From Paenibacillus sp. ACRRY (lineage in GTDB: Bacteria > Bacillota > Bacilli > Paenibacillales > Paenibacillaceae): a stretch of 64,000 bases of DNA. The translations under genes and the position numbers were made by a program. Below the pieces are notes generated by a model, which worked only from the letters and a program-made list of their open reading frames with translations, had not been told where the DNA came from and ran no database searches. Shown here in pieces: positions 42,250 through 51,230 of this stretch. Every line of letters starts with the position of its first letter. Position 1 is the stretch's first letter. The stretch is from assembly GCF_022346995.1 (NCBI RefSeq), contig NZ_JAKRNM010000003.1:1-64000 (forward strand), read 5' to 3'.

Positions 42250-43035
42250 ATGACTGAACGATTTGCAGGTAAAGTGGTCCTGATTACAGGTGGGGGTTCG
42301 GGGTTAGGCCGGGCTGCGGCTGTTGAAGTAGCACGAGAAGGAGCAAAACTTGCGCTCGTCGATGTAAACATGAAGGCTTTGGAGGAGACGAAACGTATCA
42401 TCTCTGATGAGGTACAGAATGCCGAGTTTCTGTTGATTGAGGGCGACGTAGCAGTTGAAGACGCCGTGAAGAAGTATGTCAGCGATACCGTGAGCGGTTT
42501 TGGACGCATTGATGCGTTTTTCAATAACGCTGGAATTGAAGGCAAACAGAATCTCATTGAGAACTACGAGACGGACATGTTCAACAAGGTCATTGATATC
42601 AACCTGAAGGGTGTATTTTACGGATTGAAGCATGTTTTGCCTGTGATGAAAAAACAGGGAGAAGGCTACATTGTTAATACTTCCTCTGTAGGCGGCATCC
42701 GTGCCGTGCCAAACCAGATCGCTTATGGCGCGAGTAAACATGCCGTAGCAGGCATGACCAAGGATGCTGCCATAGAGTATGCCGAGCATGGCATCAGCAT
42801 CAATGCAATTGCTCCAGGAGCCATTCTGACAGACATGGTTATTGGTTCATTTAAACAAATCAACCCGAATGACTGGGAGTCTGCATCCAAGGAATTCGTG
42901 AAGGATAATCCGGCGAAACGCCTGGGTGACCCCAAAGAGGTGGGACGCCTCGTAGCCTTTCTGCTGTCGGGTGAAGCGCCCTTTATCAATGGTGCCATTA
43001 TCCCGATCGATGGTGCGCAGTCAGCCAAATATTAA
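42250..43035 (+). CDS. Short-chain dehydrogenase/reductase
   Basis: A 261-residue classical SDR: VVLITGGGSGLGRAAAVEVA, Asp after beta-2 (ALVDVNMKAL, suggesting NAD), FFNNAGIEGKQN, VNTSSVGGIRAVPNQIAYGA with SKHAV, and PINGAIIPIDGAQSA near the end. AAAGGAGG lies before ATG 42250. It is related to FabG and 3-oxoacyl reductases, with the substrate open. Confidence 0.92.
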   Translation: MTERFAGKVVLITGGGSGLGRAAAVEVAREGAKLALVDVNMKALEETKRIISDEVQNAEFLLIEGDVAVEDAVKKYVSDTVSGFGRIDAFFNNAGIEGKQNLIENYETDMFNKVIDINLKGVFYGLKHVLPVMKKQGEGYIVNTSSVGGIRAVPNQIAYGASKHAVAGMTKDAAIEYAEHGISINAIAPGAILTDMVIGSFKQINPNDWESASKEFVKDNPAKRLGDPKEVGRLVAFLLSGEAPFINGAIIPIDGAQSAKY

Positions 43036-43053
43036 GTGTTATCTTCATCACGA

Positions 43054-43099
43054 AAAAACGCCTGCACCCAGCAAAAATTGTTGGGGGACAGGCGTTTTA
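43054..43099. terminator. Terminator between the SDR and GNAT genes
   Basis: AAAACGCCTG pairs with CAGGCGTTTT, and an inner CCCAGCAA/TTGTTGGG arm extends the hairpin. Confidence 0.85.
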
Positions 43100-43118
43100 T
43101 TATCCTTATTATCGAGCT

Positions 43119-43577
43119 TTAGGCATGTTGAAGAGCCTGCGGCTTTTTGCTGAATCCAGTACTCCCGGCGGTAAAGCCCATCTGGCGATAAAACTCATGT
43201 GCCGCTTCACGATCAGGGCGGTTACCGCTGTTCAGAGAAAGCGAATCTACACCTTGGGCCGCGGCCCATTGCTCTGCTGCCAGAATTAGCTGACGGCCTA
43301 TGCCCGTGCCGCGGAACTGATCATGCACAATGAGTGCCATGATGCGGCAGTGCCGTCCGTTTTTCTCATACAGGTAAGATGTCTGCATGCCAATCAGTCC
43401 GACCACACGTCCACGGACCTCGGCGACGAGCGTATTAAAATTTGCATCAGCTGCAATGTGGGCATAACGCTCCTGCATTTCGGCATACGTCGTGGGATAG
43501 CCGAGTTGGTCCATGAGAATGACCATATCCTGCAGATCTTCCGTTGAACTGCTGCGTATTGTGACATCCTGGCTCAT
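43119..43577 (-). CDS. GNAT acetyltransferase
   Basis: A 152-residue protein with the acetyl-CoA motif VHDQFRGTGIGRQLILAAEQ and the usual tail AAHEFYRQMGFTAGSTGFSK. The start overlaps the ddl stop (ATGA), so it is the third gene of a mocR-ddl-GNAT unit. The substrate is unknown. Confidence 0.9.
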   Translation of the reverse strand: MSQDVTIRSSSTEDLQDMVILMDQLGYPTTYAEMQERYAHIAADANFNTLVAEVRGRVVGLIGMQTSYLYEKNGRHCRIMALIVHDQFRGTGIGRQLILAAEQWAAAQGVDSLSLNSGNRPDREAAHEFYRQMGFTAGSTGFSKKPQALQHA

Positions 43578-44494
43578 GATAGCTTTGCCTCCTTATTTCG
43601 TTCCTTCAGTGAGAGTTCAATGATGGTATCGAGCAGCTCCGTAAAGGAAATGCCCGCAGCGGCTGCACTTTTGGGCAGCAGACTGTTACGGGTAAGACCT
43701 GGAAGCGTGTTGACTTCAAGCACATACGGCATGCCATCCCGAATGATCATATCCACGCGGGCATAGACGCTGCATTTCAGCACCCGGTAACAGGCCAGTG
43801 CTGCATTTTCCACGCGCTGATGAATGTCGGCAGGAAGCTGAACCACCTGTTCTTCGGCACCGCCATCATTATATTTGGAACTATAGTCGAAGAACTCGGC
43901 GCTTGAACGAATGGAGATGATCGGGAGCATCTTGCCATCTACAATGGCACAGGTAATTTCCTCTCCTGCAATATATTGTTCTATCATGACCGTGTCATCC
44001 CACCCCAGTGCAGCTTCAACCGCAGCTTGAAGAGATGAAGGCTCTTGAACAACCTGGGTGCCGATGCTGGAACCGCCTGAGTTGGGCTTCACAACGACCG
44101 GATACGTTAATTGCTTCACCGCTGTAGATGACAGTTCTTCCAGATGATTCACCTGCACCCACTCTCCAGTAGGTATGCCCGCGTGGTGCATGAGCTGTTT
44201 GGACATGTCCTTATCCATACATACGCTGCTGGACAAGACGCCGCAACCGGTGTATGGGATGCCAAGCGACTCCAGGGTACCTTGAACTGTACCGTCTTCG
44301 CCGTATTTGCCATGAAGTGCGAGTAAGGCTACTTCAATACCTGCCGACTTGTCGATCAGATCCCGTTTGCTGCTTAGCTCAATGGGAACGACCTCATATT
44401 TATTCCTGTCCAGATGGGCAATCATCTCCTGTCCGGTGAGCAGGGAAATATCCCGCTCGGAAGATGTACCACCCATAATCACGCCAACCTTCAT
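43574..44494 (-). CDS. ddl: D-alanine--D-alanine ligase
   Basis: A 306-residue ATP-grasp enzyme, the length of the DdlB type. Landmarks: VGVIMGGTSSERDISLLTG, LHGKYGEDGTVQGTLE with the D-Ala1 Glu/Ser region, VVVKPNSGGSSIGTQVV, the omega-loop SSKYNDGGAEEQV, and VYARVDMI with PYVLEVNTLPGLTRNSL. It joins two D-Ala for peptidoglycan. MKVGVIMGG from ATG 44494 with GGGAGG is the natural start. A MocR regulator lies 32 bases upstream on the same strand, recalling the DdlR-ddl pair of Brevibacillus. Confidence 0.95.
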   Translation of the reverse strand: MKVGVIMGGTSSERDISLLTGQEMIAHLDRNKYEVVPIELSSKRDLIDKSAGIEVALLALHGKYGEDGTVQGTLESLGIPYTGCGVLSSSVCMDKDMSKQLMHHAGIPTGEWVQVNHLEELSSTAVKQLTYPVVVKPNSGGSSIGTQVVQEPSSLQAAVEAALGWDDTVMIEQYIAGEEITCAIVDGKMLPIISIRSSAEFFDYSSKYNDGGAEEQVVQLPADIHQRVENAALACYRVLKCSVYARVDMIIRDGMPYVLEVNTLPGLTRNSLLPKSAAAAGISFTELLDTIIELSLKERNKEAKLS

Positions 44495-44526
44495 GTGTAA
44501 TCCTCCCATGTTGTTATTCAGCCGTT

Positions 44527-45978
44527 TCAGCTCATCTGAGCCGCGGTCTCACCAATGATACGGATACCTTTACGAATATTCTCATCACTGACCCTGGAGA
44601 AGCCCAGGCGCATCGTGTTTAATCCCTGACCTGGTTCCAGATAAAAAGTATCTCCGGGCGTGAAGGTTACACCCTTCACCTTGCAGGCAGCAAGCAATTC
44701 CCGCGTCCGGTATCCCTGAGGAAATTGAACAAATAAATGCAAACCACCTTCGCCGGAGATCTGGCACATGGGCAGATGCTTCCGCAAGCAGCGCACGACC
44801 AGTTCGTATTTTCGCTTATATTCCGTACGGGCCCGCTTCAGATACTTCTCAAAATTGCCGTTGCTCAAGTATTGATAGAGCAGGGATTGGTCCAGTGTTG
44901 AGGTGTGAATGCTGCGAGCCCGTTTCATGCTTTCCAAATAATCAATCAGTGCTGCGTCCGCTATGACCCAGCCTACCCGCAGCCCAGGAAAGAGTACCTT
45001 GGAGAAGCTGCCCAGATAGACCAGTCCATTGCCCTTGCCTGCACTAGCAATGAGAGGTGAAACGTGGGAACCCGAATAACGCAGTTCCTCGTTGAACCCG
45101 TCCTCAATAATGGGCACTTCGTATTGATTCATTAACCGGATAATCTCTGCCCGTTTGGCTGGGGAAGTCACGGTTCCGGTTGGATTGTGATAAGAAGGTA
45201 CCAAGTAAGCCAGATCGTACGAACTCGCAGCAAGCTCACGTTCCAACTGCTGCAAATTGAGCCCATCCGGTTCCATGTCCACGCCTGTAAGGTTGAATTC
45301 ATGAAGCTTCAGATTTTTGATGGCCGTATGATGGGTAGGATTCTCACATAGAGCCCTGCCGCTCTGTCTGAGCAATGCACCTAGCACCAGATCGAAGCCT
45401 TCCGTGAATCCGTTGGTAATCAGAATATCCTTGCCGCTCAGATCGACACCCTTGTTCTCCATATACCGGAGCAGGTAGTTCATCAAGGGGCGATAGCCTT
45501 GCGCATATCCGTAGTTTAACAGCACTTCACCTTCAAGAGACATGCGATCAAGAAAGGCACGCTTTACGTTGTGAAGATCGAACAGCTTTTCGTCCGGTGC
45601 AATACTGGTAAACGAGATCTCGCCACGTTCCGCACCGGAACCATGTTTCATCAGGTCGTATTGTTCTGCCTGGATTGCATAGTCGCTTACCCTGCTCTTC
45701 CAATCCAGCTGCCAGCAGGTGGTCGGCTCAGGCGTTTCAATCATGGAGCTGACGTAGTTGCCTTTGCCTTTGACGGCATAGATCAGACCCTCCTCCTCAA
45801 GTTCGGCATAAGCGAGAAGGACGGTGCTGCGGCTAACCTTCATCAATGTACTGAGTTCACGGGTGGAAGGAAGCTTTTGCTTCGCTTGCAGTCCGCCTTT
45901 GAGCATCAATCGCTTCATATAATCTTTGACTTGTATATATACAGGGCGGTCCTCCGTCAGTTGCAGATCGGAATACAT
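44527..45978 (-). CDS. MocR/GabR-type regulator (DdlR-like)
   Basis: A 483-residue fusion: an N-terminal GntR winged helix (PVYIQVKDYMKRLMLKGGL, KLPSTRELSTLMKVSRSTVL) and a fold-type I aminotransferase-like domain with the PLP lysine in YLGSFSKVLFPGLRVGWVI and PSYHNPTGT. MocR proteins sense amino acids or pyridoxal forms. The adjacent ddl suggests control of D-Ala-D-Ala supply, as shown for DdlR in Brevibacillus brevis. In that example the genes are divergent, whereas here they are in series, so feedback by read-through is possible. ATG 45978 with GGGAGTG. Confidence 0.88.
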   Translation of the reverse strand: MYSDLQLTEDRPVYIQVKDYMKRLMLKGGLQAKQKLPSTRELSTLMKVSRSTVLLAYAELEEEGLIYAVKGKGNYVSSMIETPEPTTCWQLDWKSRVSDYAIQAEQYDLMKHGSGAERGEISFTSIAPDEKLFDLHNVKRAFLDRMSLEGEVLLNYGYAQGYRPLMNYLLRYMENKGVDLSGKDILITNGFTEGFDLVLGALLRQSGRALCENPTHHTAIKNLKLHEFNLTGVDMEPDGLNLQQLERELAASSYDLAYLVPSYHNPTGTVTSPAKRAEIIRLMNQYEVPIIEDGFNEELRYSGSHVSPLIASAGKGNGLVYLGSFSKVLFPGLRVGWVIADAALIDYLESMKRARSIHTSTLDQSLLYQYLSNGNFEKYLKRARTEYKRKYELVVRCLRKHLPMCQISGEGGLHLFVQFPQGYRTRELLAACKVKGVTFTPGDTFYLEPGQGLNTMRLGFSRVSDENIRKGIRIIGETAAQMS

Positions 45979-46114
45979 CCCATCACTCCCTCTGTTTGCT
46001 ATCTTGCCATATTATAAACCCCACAGAAAGAACCACGATACCTCTGTTTCCCTCACAAGGTGGTTGGATATCCGTGGACAACGTAAAAAGCTTTGCACAG
46101 GAAAGGCAAGGATT

Positions 46115-46140
46115 CAGAGGAAGAGCCCGTCCGGCCTCTG
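46115..46140. other. Weak hairpin upstream of the MFS gene
   Basis: CAGAGG and CCTCTG are separated by 14 bases. No T-run follows on the plus strand, so it is not a normal terminator; it may be chance. Confidence 0.3.
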
Positions 46141-46262
46141 TTTAATCGTGCTAATTTCTTTTTCGTTGCCTCTATTTTTCTTGCTTTTTCTATAGTAACC
46201 TATACTTTAGCATGACCGAAAACGCTTTAAATTTACTATGACGACACCGGAGGAAATCCCGC

Positions 46263-47498
46263 ATGGCAAGAACGCTTTTCCCGAGACTTCGCGGCAATAG
46301 CCGAGGCTGCCTCGCTTTCGAACCGTTTTTCCTGATTCCGTACAGCATGATGGCGACTTACGCTACGCTGTACATGTATGAGCTGGGCGTTACCGAGACC
46401 AATATTGGCTGGATTACCACACTCGGGCTGATCGTGCAGGTGCTGTCATCATTCATGAGCGGGTATTTGACCGACCGAATGGGACGCAAGCGCGCCATCC
46501 TTATCTTCGATGTGCTCAGTTGGAGCGTGGCAATGCTGATCTTTGCCTTTTCGCAAAACGTCTGGTTCTTCGTCATTGCGACATTCATCAACGGGCTTCA
46601 GCGGGTTCCGCATGTCGCCTTTTATTGCCTGATCGTCGAGGATACACCGAAAAAGGATCGGACTTACGTTTTCACGCTGCTTCAGATCATCGGCGTAGTC
46701 GGCGGTTTGTTCGCTCCGCTCGGCGGTCTGCTGGTCGATTATTACGGATTGGTGGACGGCACGCGAATCATGTATGTGCTGTGTTCGATACTGATGACCT
46801 TCCAGTTCATCGGGCGGCATCTGACCACGAAGGAAACGGAAATGGGCTATCGAAAAATGAAAGAGACGAAGGAACTCGGGCTCAAAAAGAGTCTGATCGA
46901 CTACAGCGGCGCGATACGAGACCTGTTTGCTAGCCGCAGCCTGATGCTGATCTTCGTTGTTTATATCTTGTTCAACTTCCAAATGACGCTTAAAACGACC
47001 TATCTTTCACTGTATCTGGCCGACTATCTGAAAGTGGACAGCGGACTGATCTCGCTCGTTCCTGCCGTTTCTTCTATTATTATGCTGCTTGCACTGTGGT
47101 TCATCATGCCAAAGATTCCGGCCGAAGGCGAAACGCGCTCGATGATGGCGGGCTTTGCGCTGTCGATGCTTTCGAACGTAATGCTGGTGCTGTGGCCGAC
47201 GTCCAATCTGGCCTGGATCGGTCTGAGCACTGTGCTTGCCGCCGTCGGACTGATGATCAGCTCGCCGTACCTCGAAGCGGCTGTCCAGAACGCGATCGAC
47301 GATGAAAAAAGAGCGAAGGTGTTCTCGATGCTTTCCGTCGTGATCCTGCTGCTTACTTCTCCGGCCGGCATCGTCGGAGGCTGGGCGTACGCACTCGATC
47401 CGCGGATTCCGATCTGGATCATTACGGCTTCTTTTGCAGCCGCTTTTGTGTTTTTGATGATTTATTTGAATCGGGGTAGAGGAAAGGCATATTTGTAG
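46263..47498 (+). CDS. Major facilitator superfamily transporter
   Basis: A 411-residue carrier with 12 membrane segments and the MFS loop motif SGYLTDRMGRKRAILIFD between helices 2 and 3. The central loop is charged (KETEMGYRKMKETKELGLKK). The substrate cannot be told; drug or sugar export are both common in this group. CGGAGG precedes ATG 46263. C/G-ending codons (CTC, GTC, GCG) seem more frequent than in its neighbours, a hint of different ancestry that needs a codon count to confirm. Confidence 0.88.
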   Translation: MARTLFPRLRGNSRGCLAFEPFFLIPYSMMATYATLYMYELGVTETNIGWITTLGLIVQVLSSFMSGYLTDRMGRKRAILIFDVLSWSVAMLIFAFSQNVWFFVIATFINGLQRVPHVAFYCLIVEDTPKKDRTYVFTLLQIIGVVGGLFAPLGGLLVDYYGLVDGTRIMYVLCSILMTFQFIGRHLTTKETEMGYRKMKETKELGLKKSLIDYSGAIRDLFASRSLMLIFVVYILFNFQMTLKTTYLSLYLADYLKVDSGLISLVPAVSSIIMLLALWFIMPKIPAEGETRSMMAGFALSMLSNVMLVLWPTSNLAWIGLSTVLAAVGLMISSPYLEAAVQNAIDDEKRAKVFSMLSVVILLLTSPAGIVGGWAYALDPRIPIWIITASFAAAFVFLMIYLNRGRGKAYL

Positions 47499-47556
47499 GG
47501 AGGTTGGGGTTCCCTTCGCTATCCCCTCGAATAAATGAATCTTTCTGAGTAATTTA

Positions 47557-47587
47557 AGAGGTGCCGCTTGGGCGGCATCTCTTTTTC
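47557..47587 (+). terminator. Terminator of the MFS gene
   Basis: AGAGGTGCCGC pairs with GCGGCATCTCT (one wobble) around TTGG, followed by five T. Confidence 0.9.
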
Positions 47588-48332
47588 TTTTAAATATACT
47601 TCGAACTCAATTTCAATGAAGTTAGATATGAGTATACGGGGATTGTTATAAATGGTTTAAGGCACTGAGGAGATGTGGCTTACGATAATCAGTTGATTAT
47701 GGCGGTGGTTGGAAGCGGGAGCACAACGTAAAAAAGCCCTGGCTTCGTGCCGGGCTGGGGGTGTAGCTTGATCCAATTCTATATAGATCTGCTGTTATGA
47801 AGTTATGACTTACTAAGATTGCATGGCATGACCATTCTTCTCTTTCTAGGATCGATAGCTACCGGTTCTTCTACGTGTATCTAATTGTTCCTTACTGACT
47901 GGAATTGCAAGCTTTCTAATTCAAATCCACTTCTAGATCTACTTCTTTTCTACGTTAAAATCTACAAATAAGTCTTTCTACATTTGCTTGCTGCAAGGGT
48001 CGTATTGATGATGAGTCCTAAAAGCTATAAACTTGCGTACTTGCTAACTGTCCTCTTGTTGTGGTGCGCACATTACAGAATTCAGTATGAAAAAGATCAT
48101 GATTCATAGGGTACAATAGACGGAAGTAGATATAAAGACGTATGTCTTAGTGCCCAATTTCTTCCTCATACCCCTATAGTACCACTTTGAATCAGGGAAG
48201 TTAACCTTTTTTTTGAAATTATTGTCGTAATAGTTGAAAATAGCGTGAATTGTGCATCTTATAGGATGAAATGGTTTCCTGTAATAATGTATGATAGGAT
48301 GTAAGCCTATAGATAATGAGGAAGTGAGCCCA
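47588..48332. other. 0.75 kb stretch without a recognisable gene
   Basis: No reading frame with a ribosome site is seen on either strand. It contains a minus-strand terminator-like hairpin (47728-47755) and AT-rich sequence with several short T/C-rich tracts. It may hold an unannotated minus-strand RNA or be a remnant of lost genes. Confidence 0.5.
47728..47755 (-). terminator. Minus-strand terminator-like hairpin without an obvious gene
   Basis: On the minus strand AGCCCGGC and GCCAGGGCT form a stem with one bulge and are followed by six T. No minus-strand coding gene ends here. Confidence 0.55.
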
Positions 48333-48689
48333 ATGATTCAGATTACCGTACCAACACCGGATGTAACCATCACCAAACAGGCTAACCCGCAGCTTAGCCA
48401 CATTTATGGTTTCACCGATTTTCACCTGATCACGCGTGAAAAGGGTGGAATCTTCATGTTTTACAATGCCGATGGAGAGCTGTTATTTGTCGGGAAAGCA
48501 AGAAAATTGAGACCGCGGATCAAGAAACATTTTGAGGATACCGTTTCTCCAATGAAGAACCACCGGGAAGAAGTGGCGACCATTGAAGTTTGTCTGGTGG
48601 AAGATGCCGTTGACCGTGAAATTTATGAGACCTATATCATTAATACGATGCGTGCGAAATACAATGTAGACAAAGTGTTCTATAACTAA
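48333..48689 (+). CDS. GIY-YIG-like nuclease domain protein
   Basis: A 118-residue protein resembling the N-terminal GIY-YIG domain of UvrC: GIFMFYNADGELLFVGKARK aligns with the GIY...YIG strands (here GIF and FVG), then LRPRIKKHF with the Arg, and EIYETYIINTMRAKYNVDK with the metal-binding Glu region. Because both Tyr of the signature are Phe, activity may be altered. The domain could cut DNA or be a regulatory relative. ATG 48333 follows GAGGAAGTGAG. Confidence 0.8.
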   Translation: MIQITVPTPDVTITKQANPQLSHIYGFTDFHLITREKGGIFMFYNADGELLFVGKARKLRPRIKKHFEDTVSPMKNHREEVATIEVCLVEDAVDREIYETYIINTMRAKYNVDKVFYN

Positions 48690-48759
48690 GTTTTCTGCCT
48701 AGTACCTACAGCAATAACTAGCATTTAAAAGTCTGTATCAAGCTAAAAAAAGGTTTTAC

Positions 48760-48785
48760 ACCCTGGGACATATGTCCTACAGGGT
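48760..48785. repeat. Nested palindrome upstream of the Bax-inhibitor-like gene
   Basis: GGACATATGTCC (48766-48777) is a perfect 12-base palindrome, flanked by ACCCTG on the left and CAGGGT two bases to the right. It may be an operator or an RNA hairpin. Confidence 0.45.
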
Positions 48786-48942
48786 TGTGACGATGGATAA
48801 GGATGTGATCGACCGATTGCATCCAAGTCTGTATTTGAACATAGAAAGATATGAATAGCAGATCACTGGAAATGTAGTAGAACATGAAGAACCTAAAGAT
48901 TGGTTTCAAAGATTGACCCAATACATAGAAGAGGTGATTGTT

Positions 48943-49692
48943 TTGATCGGACGCAGTGGTAACCCCACACTCAAGGACAGTACATTTGAAAATGCCGGTG
49001 GATATGGAGATGACCGGTACCAGCGTTATATGACGATTAACGGCACAGTGAACAAGTCGTTCATTACGCTGGTGATCCTGCTCGGCAGTGCATTTGCGAC
49101 ATGGATGATGTTTTTCAACGGTCAGGAAGTTCTTCCTCTGGCCATCGGAGGTGCAATCGTCGGATTTATTCTGGCATTGATTATCTCGTTCAAACCTGTG
49201 GCAGCACCATATCTGGTTCCCATCTATGCCATCGCGGAAGGCATGTTCCTCGGCGCACTTTCCGCAACCTACGAGTCATTGTACAATGGAATCACCTTGC
49301 AGGCTGCTCTGCTGACCATGGCCGTGTTCATTGCTCTGCTGGTCGCTTACAAGTCGAGACTGATCAAAGCGACGGAGAACTTCAAGCTGGGAGTGGTAGC
49401 GGCAACTGGCGGCATTATGATCATGTATCTGCTCAGTTTTGTGCTGGGATTGTTCGGTATTACCGTTCCTTATCTGCATGACAACAGTCTGATTGGCATT
49501 GGGATTTCCGTCGTGATCGTTATTGTGGCGGCACTGAATCTGGTGCTTGATTTTGACTTTATTGAGAGTGGTGCTGAACAAGGTGCTCCAAAATATATGG
49601 AGTGGTACGGCGCATTCGGGCTTATGGTTACCCTGGTATGGCTGTATATCGAGATTTTACGTCTGCTCAGCAAGCTGCGGAGCCGGGACTAG
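48943..49692 (+). CDS. Bax inhibitor-1/YccA-family membrane protein
   Basis: A 249-residue protein: a 45-residue polar N-terminus (GRSGNPTLKDSTFENAGGYG) followed by seven membrane segments, including LIISFKPVAAPYLVPIYAIA, AEGMFLGALSATYE and the conserved end VLDFDFIESGAEQGAPKYME with WYGAFGLMVTLVWLYIEILR. YetJ of B. subtilis, of the same family, is a pH-gated calcium leak channel; a similar role is likely. TTG 48943 lies 6 bases after GAGGTG, better than the longer frame. Confidence 0.92.
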   Translation: MIGRSGNPTLKDSTFENAGGYGDDRYQRYMTINGTVNKSFITLVILLGSAFATWMMFFNGQEVLPLAIGGAIVGFILALIISFKPVAAPYLVPIYAIAEGMFLGALSATYESLYNGITLQAALLTMAVFIALLVAYKSRLIKATENFKLGVVAATGGIMIMYLLSFVLGLFGITVPYLHDNSLIGIGISVVIVIVAALNLVLDFDFIESGAEQGAPKYMEWYGAFGLMVTLVWLYIEILRLLSKLRSRD

Positions 49693-49730
49693 GACCAATA
49701 AATACATTTGAGATAACGGATTAAATCCAA

Positions 49731-49768
49731 GAGCTAACGCGTGCATCGTCACGTCGTTGGCTTTTTTT
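49731..49768 (+). terminator. Terminator after the Bax-inhibitor-like gene
   Basis: AGCTAACG-C-GTG pairs with CAC-GT-CGTTGGCT with small bulges, followed by seven T. Confidence 0.8.
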
Positions 49769-49826
49769 ATGCAGATGGAAGGTGATGCATTGAACTGAAA
49801 CGGGTGCACATATTTCCATATATGGA

Positions 49827-49856
49827 TTGACTGAGAGGAAAAGAATATGATACTTT
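49827..49856 (+). promoter_or_regulatory. Promoter of the Btr-like regulator
   Basis: TTGACT and TACTTT, 18-base spacer, directly followed by a perfect Fur box. Confidence 0.6.
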
Positions 49857-49859
49857 AAT

Positions 49860-49874
49860 TGATAATGATTATCA
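49860..49874. promoter_or_regulatory. Fur box before the Btr-like regulator
   Basis: TGATAATGATTATCA, a perfect 7-1-7 Fur site, placed at the expected transcription start. Iron-loaded Fur would block transcription. Confidence 0.92.
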
Positions 49875-49966
49875 TTGTCGATAAATGATGAATCAGTCAT
49901 ACTGACCTCAACGTACGCTGTACGCTTCATATTAAAATGATCAAACAGATCGAGAGGAGTGGCCTC

Positions 49967-51181
49967 ATGTTACTGGAGAATGAATTGCACCGTGCTGTGC
50001 GAGCCCCCGTTATGAGTCGCAGCCCCAAGACGGACCTTGCTGAAGTAAAAACCTATATGGACGAGCATTACGATGAAGCATTGTCTATTGCCGATCTTGC
50101 TCAGAGAGCAAATATCAGTCCGAAGTATTTTGTCGATCTATTCAAAAAAACCTACGGTCTCAGCGCGATGGAGTATCTGACAGATCTCCGCATTAACCGT
50201 GCCAAGCGTTATCTGAAAGAATCCGGATATAAACTGCGTGATATTGCGCTGAGAGTCGGATACAGCGATGAATATTATTTCAGCCGCAAATTCAAAAAGG
50301 AAGTCGGCGTTTCTCCTTCCGATTATGCCAAGAACGCCAGAAAACGCATTGCCACCTGCTCCTCCAGCGTCATCGGACAGCTGCTAGCCCTCAATGTCAT
50401 GCCCGTTGCTGCGCCCATCGATCCGAAATGGACAGCGTACTATTATAACGCACATCGCACGGAAATTCAGTCACATCTTAAACTAACAGATCCTTATACC
50501 AGCTGGAGGTTCGAAGCGAATGTGGAGCGGCTTGTACATATACGGCCGGACGCCATCATTGGTACCGATCAACTCAGTGAAGAGGATCAAGCAGGACTTG
50601 CCGATATTGCGCCTTGTTGTTTTGTCCCCAAGCATCAGACCGATTGGCGTGCACAGCTGCGCATGATTGCATCGTTCCTGGAACGGGAGGAACAGGCAGA
50701 ACAGTGGATTGGACTATATAACAAGCGGGTAGAAAAAGCGCGGGAATCCGTGCAGAAGGAAGTGGGACGCGAGAAGATCGCCGTGATCCGGGTATATGGT
50801 CAGCGCCTCTATCTCTATAGTAATCCGGGGATCGAGGAGGTGCTCTATGGTGCCTTGCAGCTGGAGACATTTTCCGATGCCAGCACCAATACACCGCTGA
50901 CGCTGGAACAATTAAATGTAATGAATCCGGACCGGATCCTGATCATGGTATGTCCCGAGGCCGTATCGCGGGCATACTGGCTCAGTCTGCAGCACTCGCC
51001 AGTATGGAGACAGCTGAACGCTGTTCGTCAGTATCAGACACACCTGATCACCGGCGATCCCTGGTTCGATTACTCCGCAGTAGGGGTTATGCGCATGCTG
51101 GATGAGGCATTGCTCATTTTCACGGGATATTGTCCAAATGTATATCTGGATAACGTCCATGGTGATTCAAGAGCGACATGA
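49967..51181 (+). CDS. btr: AraC-type regulator with siderophore-binding domain (Btr-like)
   Basis: A 404-residue activator. Residues 14-120 are an AraC/XylS double HTH (ALSIADLAQRANISPKYFVD, LRDIALRVGYSDEYYFSRKF). Residues 125-400 resemble a FepB/FeuA-type periplasmic binding domain (ERLVHIRPDAIIGTDQLSEE). In B. subtilis Btr binds bacillibactin and activates feuABC. Here it sits upstream of a FeuA-like lipoprotein, the BesA-like esterase and dhb genes, all under Fur boxes. ATG 49967 follows AGAGGAGTGG. The HTH is at the N-terminus, with no extra N-terminal domain. Confidence 0.85.
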   Translation: MLLENELHRAVRAPVMSRSPKTDLAEVKTYMDEHYDEALSIADLAQRANISPKYFVDLFKKTYGLSAMEYLTDLRINRAKRYLKESGYKLRDIALRVGYSDEYYFSRKFKKEVGVSPSDYAKNARKRIATCSSSVIGQLLALNVMPVAAPIDPKWTAYYYNAHRTEIQSHLKLTDPYTSWRFEANVERLVHIRPDAIIGTDQLSEEDQAGLADIAPCCFVPKHQTDWRAQLRMIASFLEREEQAEQWIGLYNKRVEKARESVQKEVGREKIAVIRVYGQRLYLYSNPGIEEVLYGALQLETFSDASTNTPLTLEQLNVMNPDRILIMVCPEAVSRAYWLSLQHSPVWRQLNAVRQYQTHLITGDPWFDYSAVGVMRMLDEALLIFTGYCPNVYLDNVHGDSRAT

Positions 51182-51202
51182 CATATAATCCTTCTATCTA
51201 AA

Positions 51203-51217
51203 TGAGAATGTTTATCA
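51203..51217. promoter_or_regulatory. Fur box before the siderophore-binding lipoprotein
   Basis: TGAGAATGTTTATCA matches 13 of 15 bases of the perfect site at 49860. It ends at the ribosome site of the gene, so Fur could also act on a promoter within the end of the btr-like gene. Confidence 0.75.
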
Positions 51218-51230
51218 AGGGGGAACTATC

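Noticed and set aside
46021..46262. Possible riboswitch or attenuator before the MFS gene
   Set aside because: The only hairpin has a long loop and no T-run, and no known riboswitch core could be recognised.
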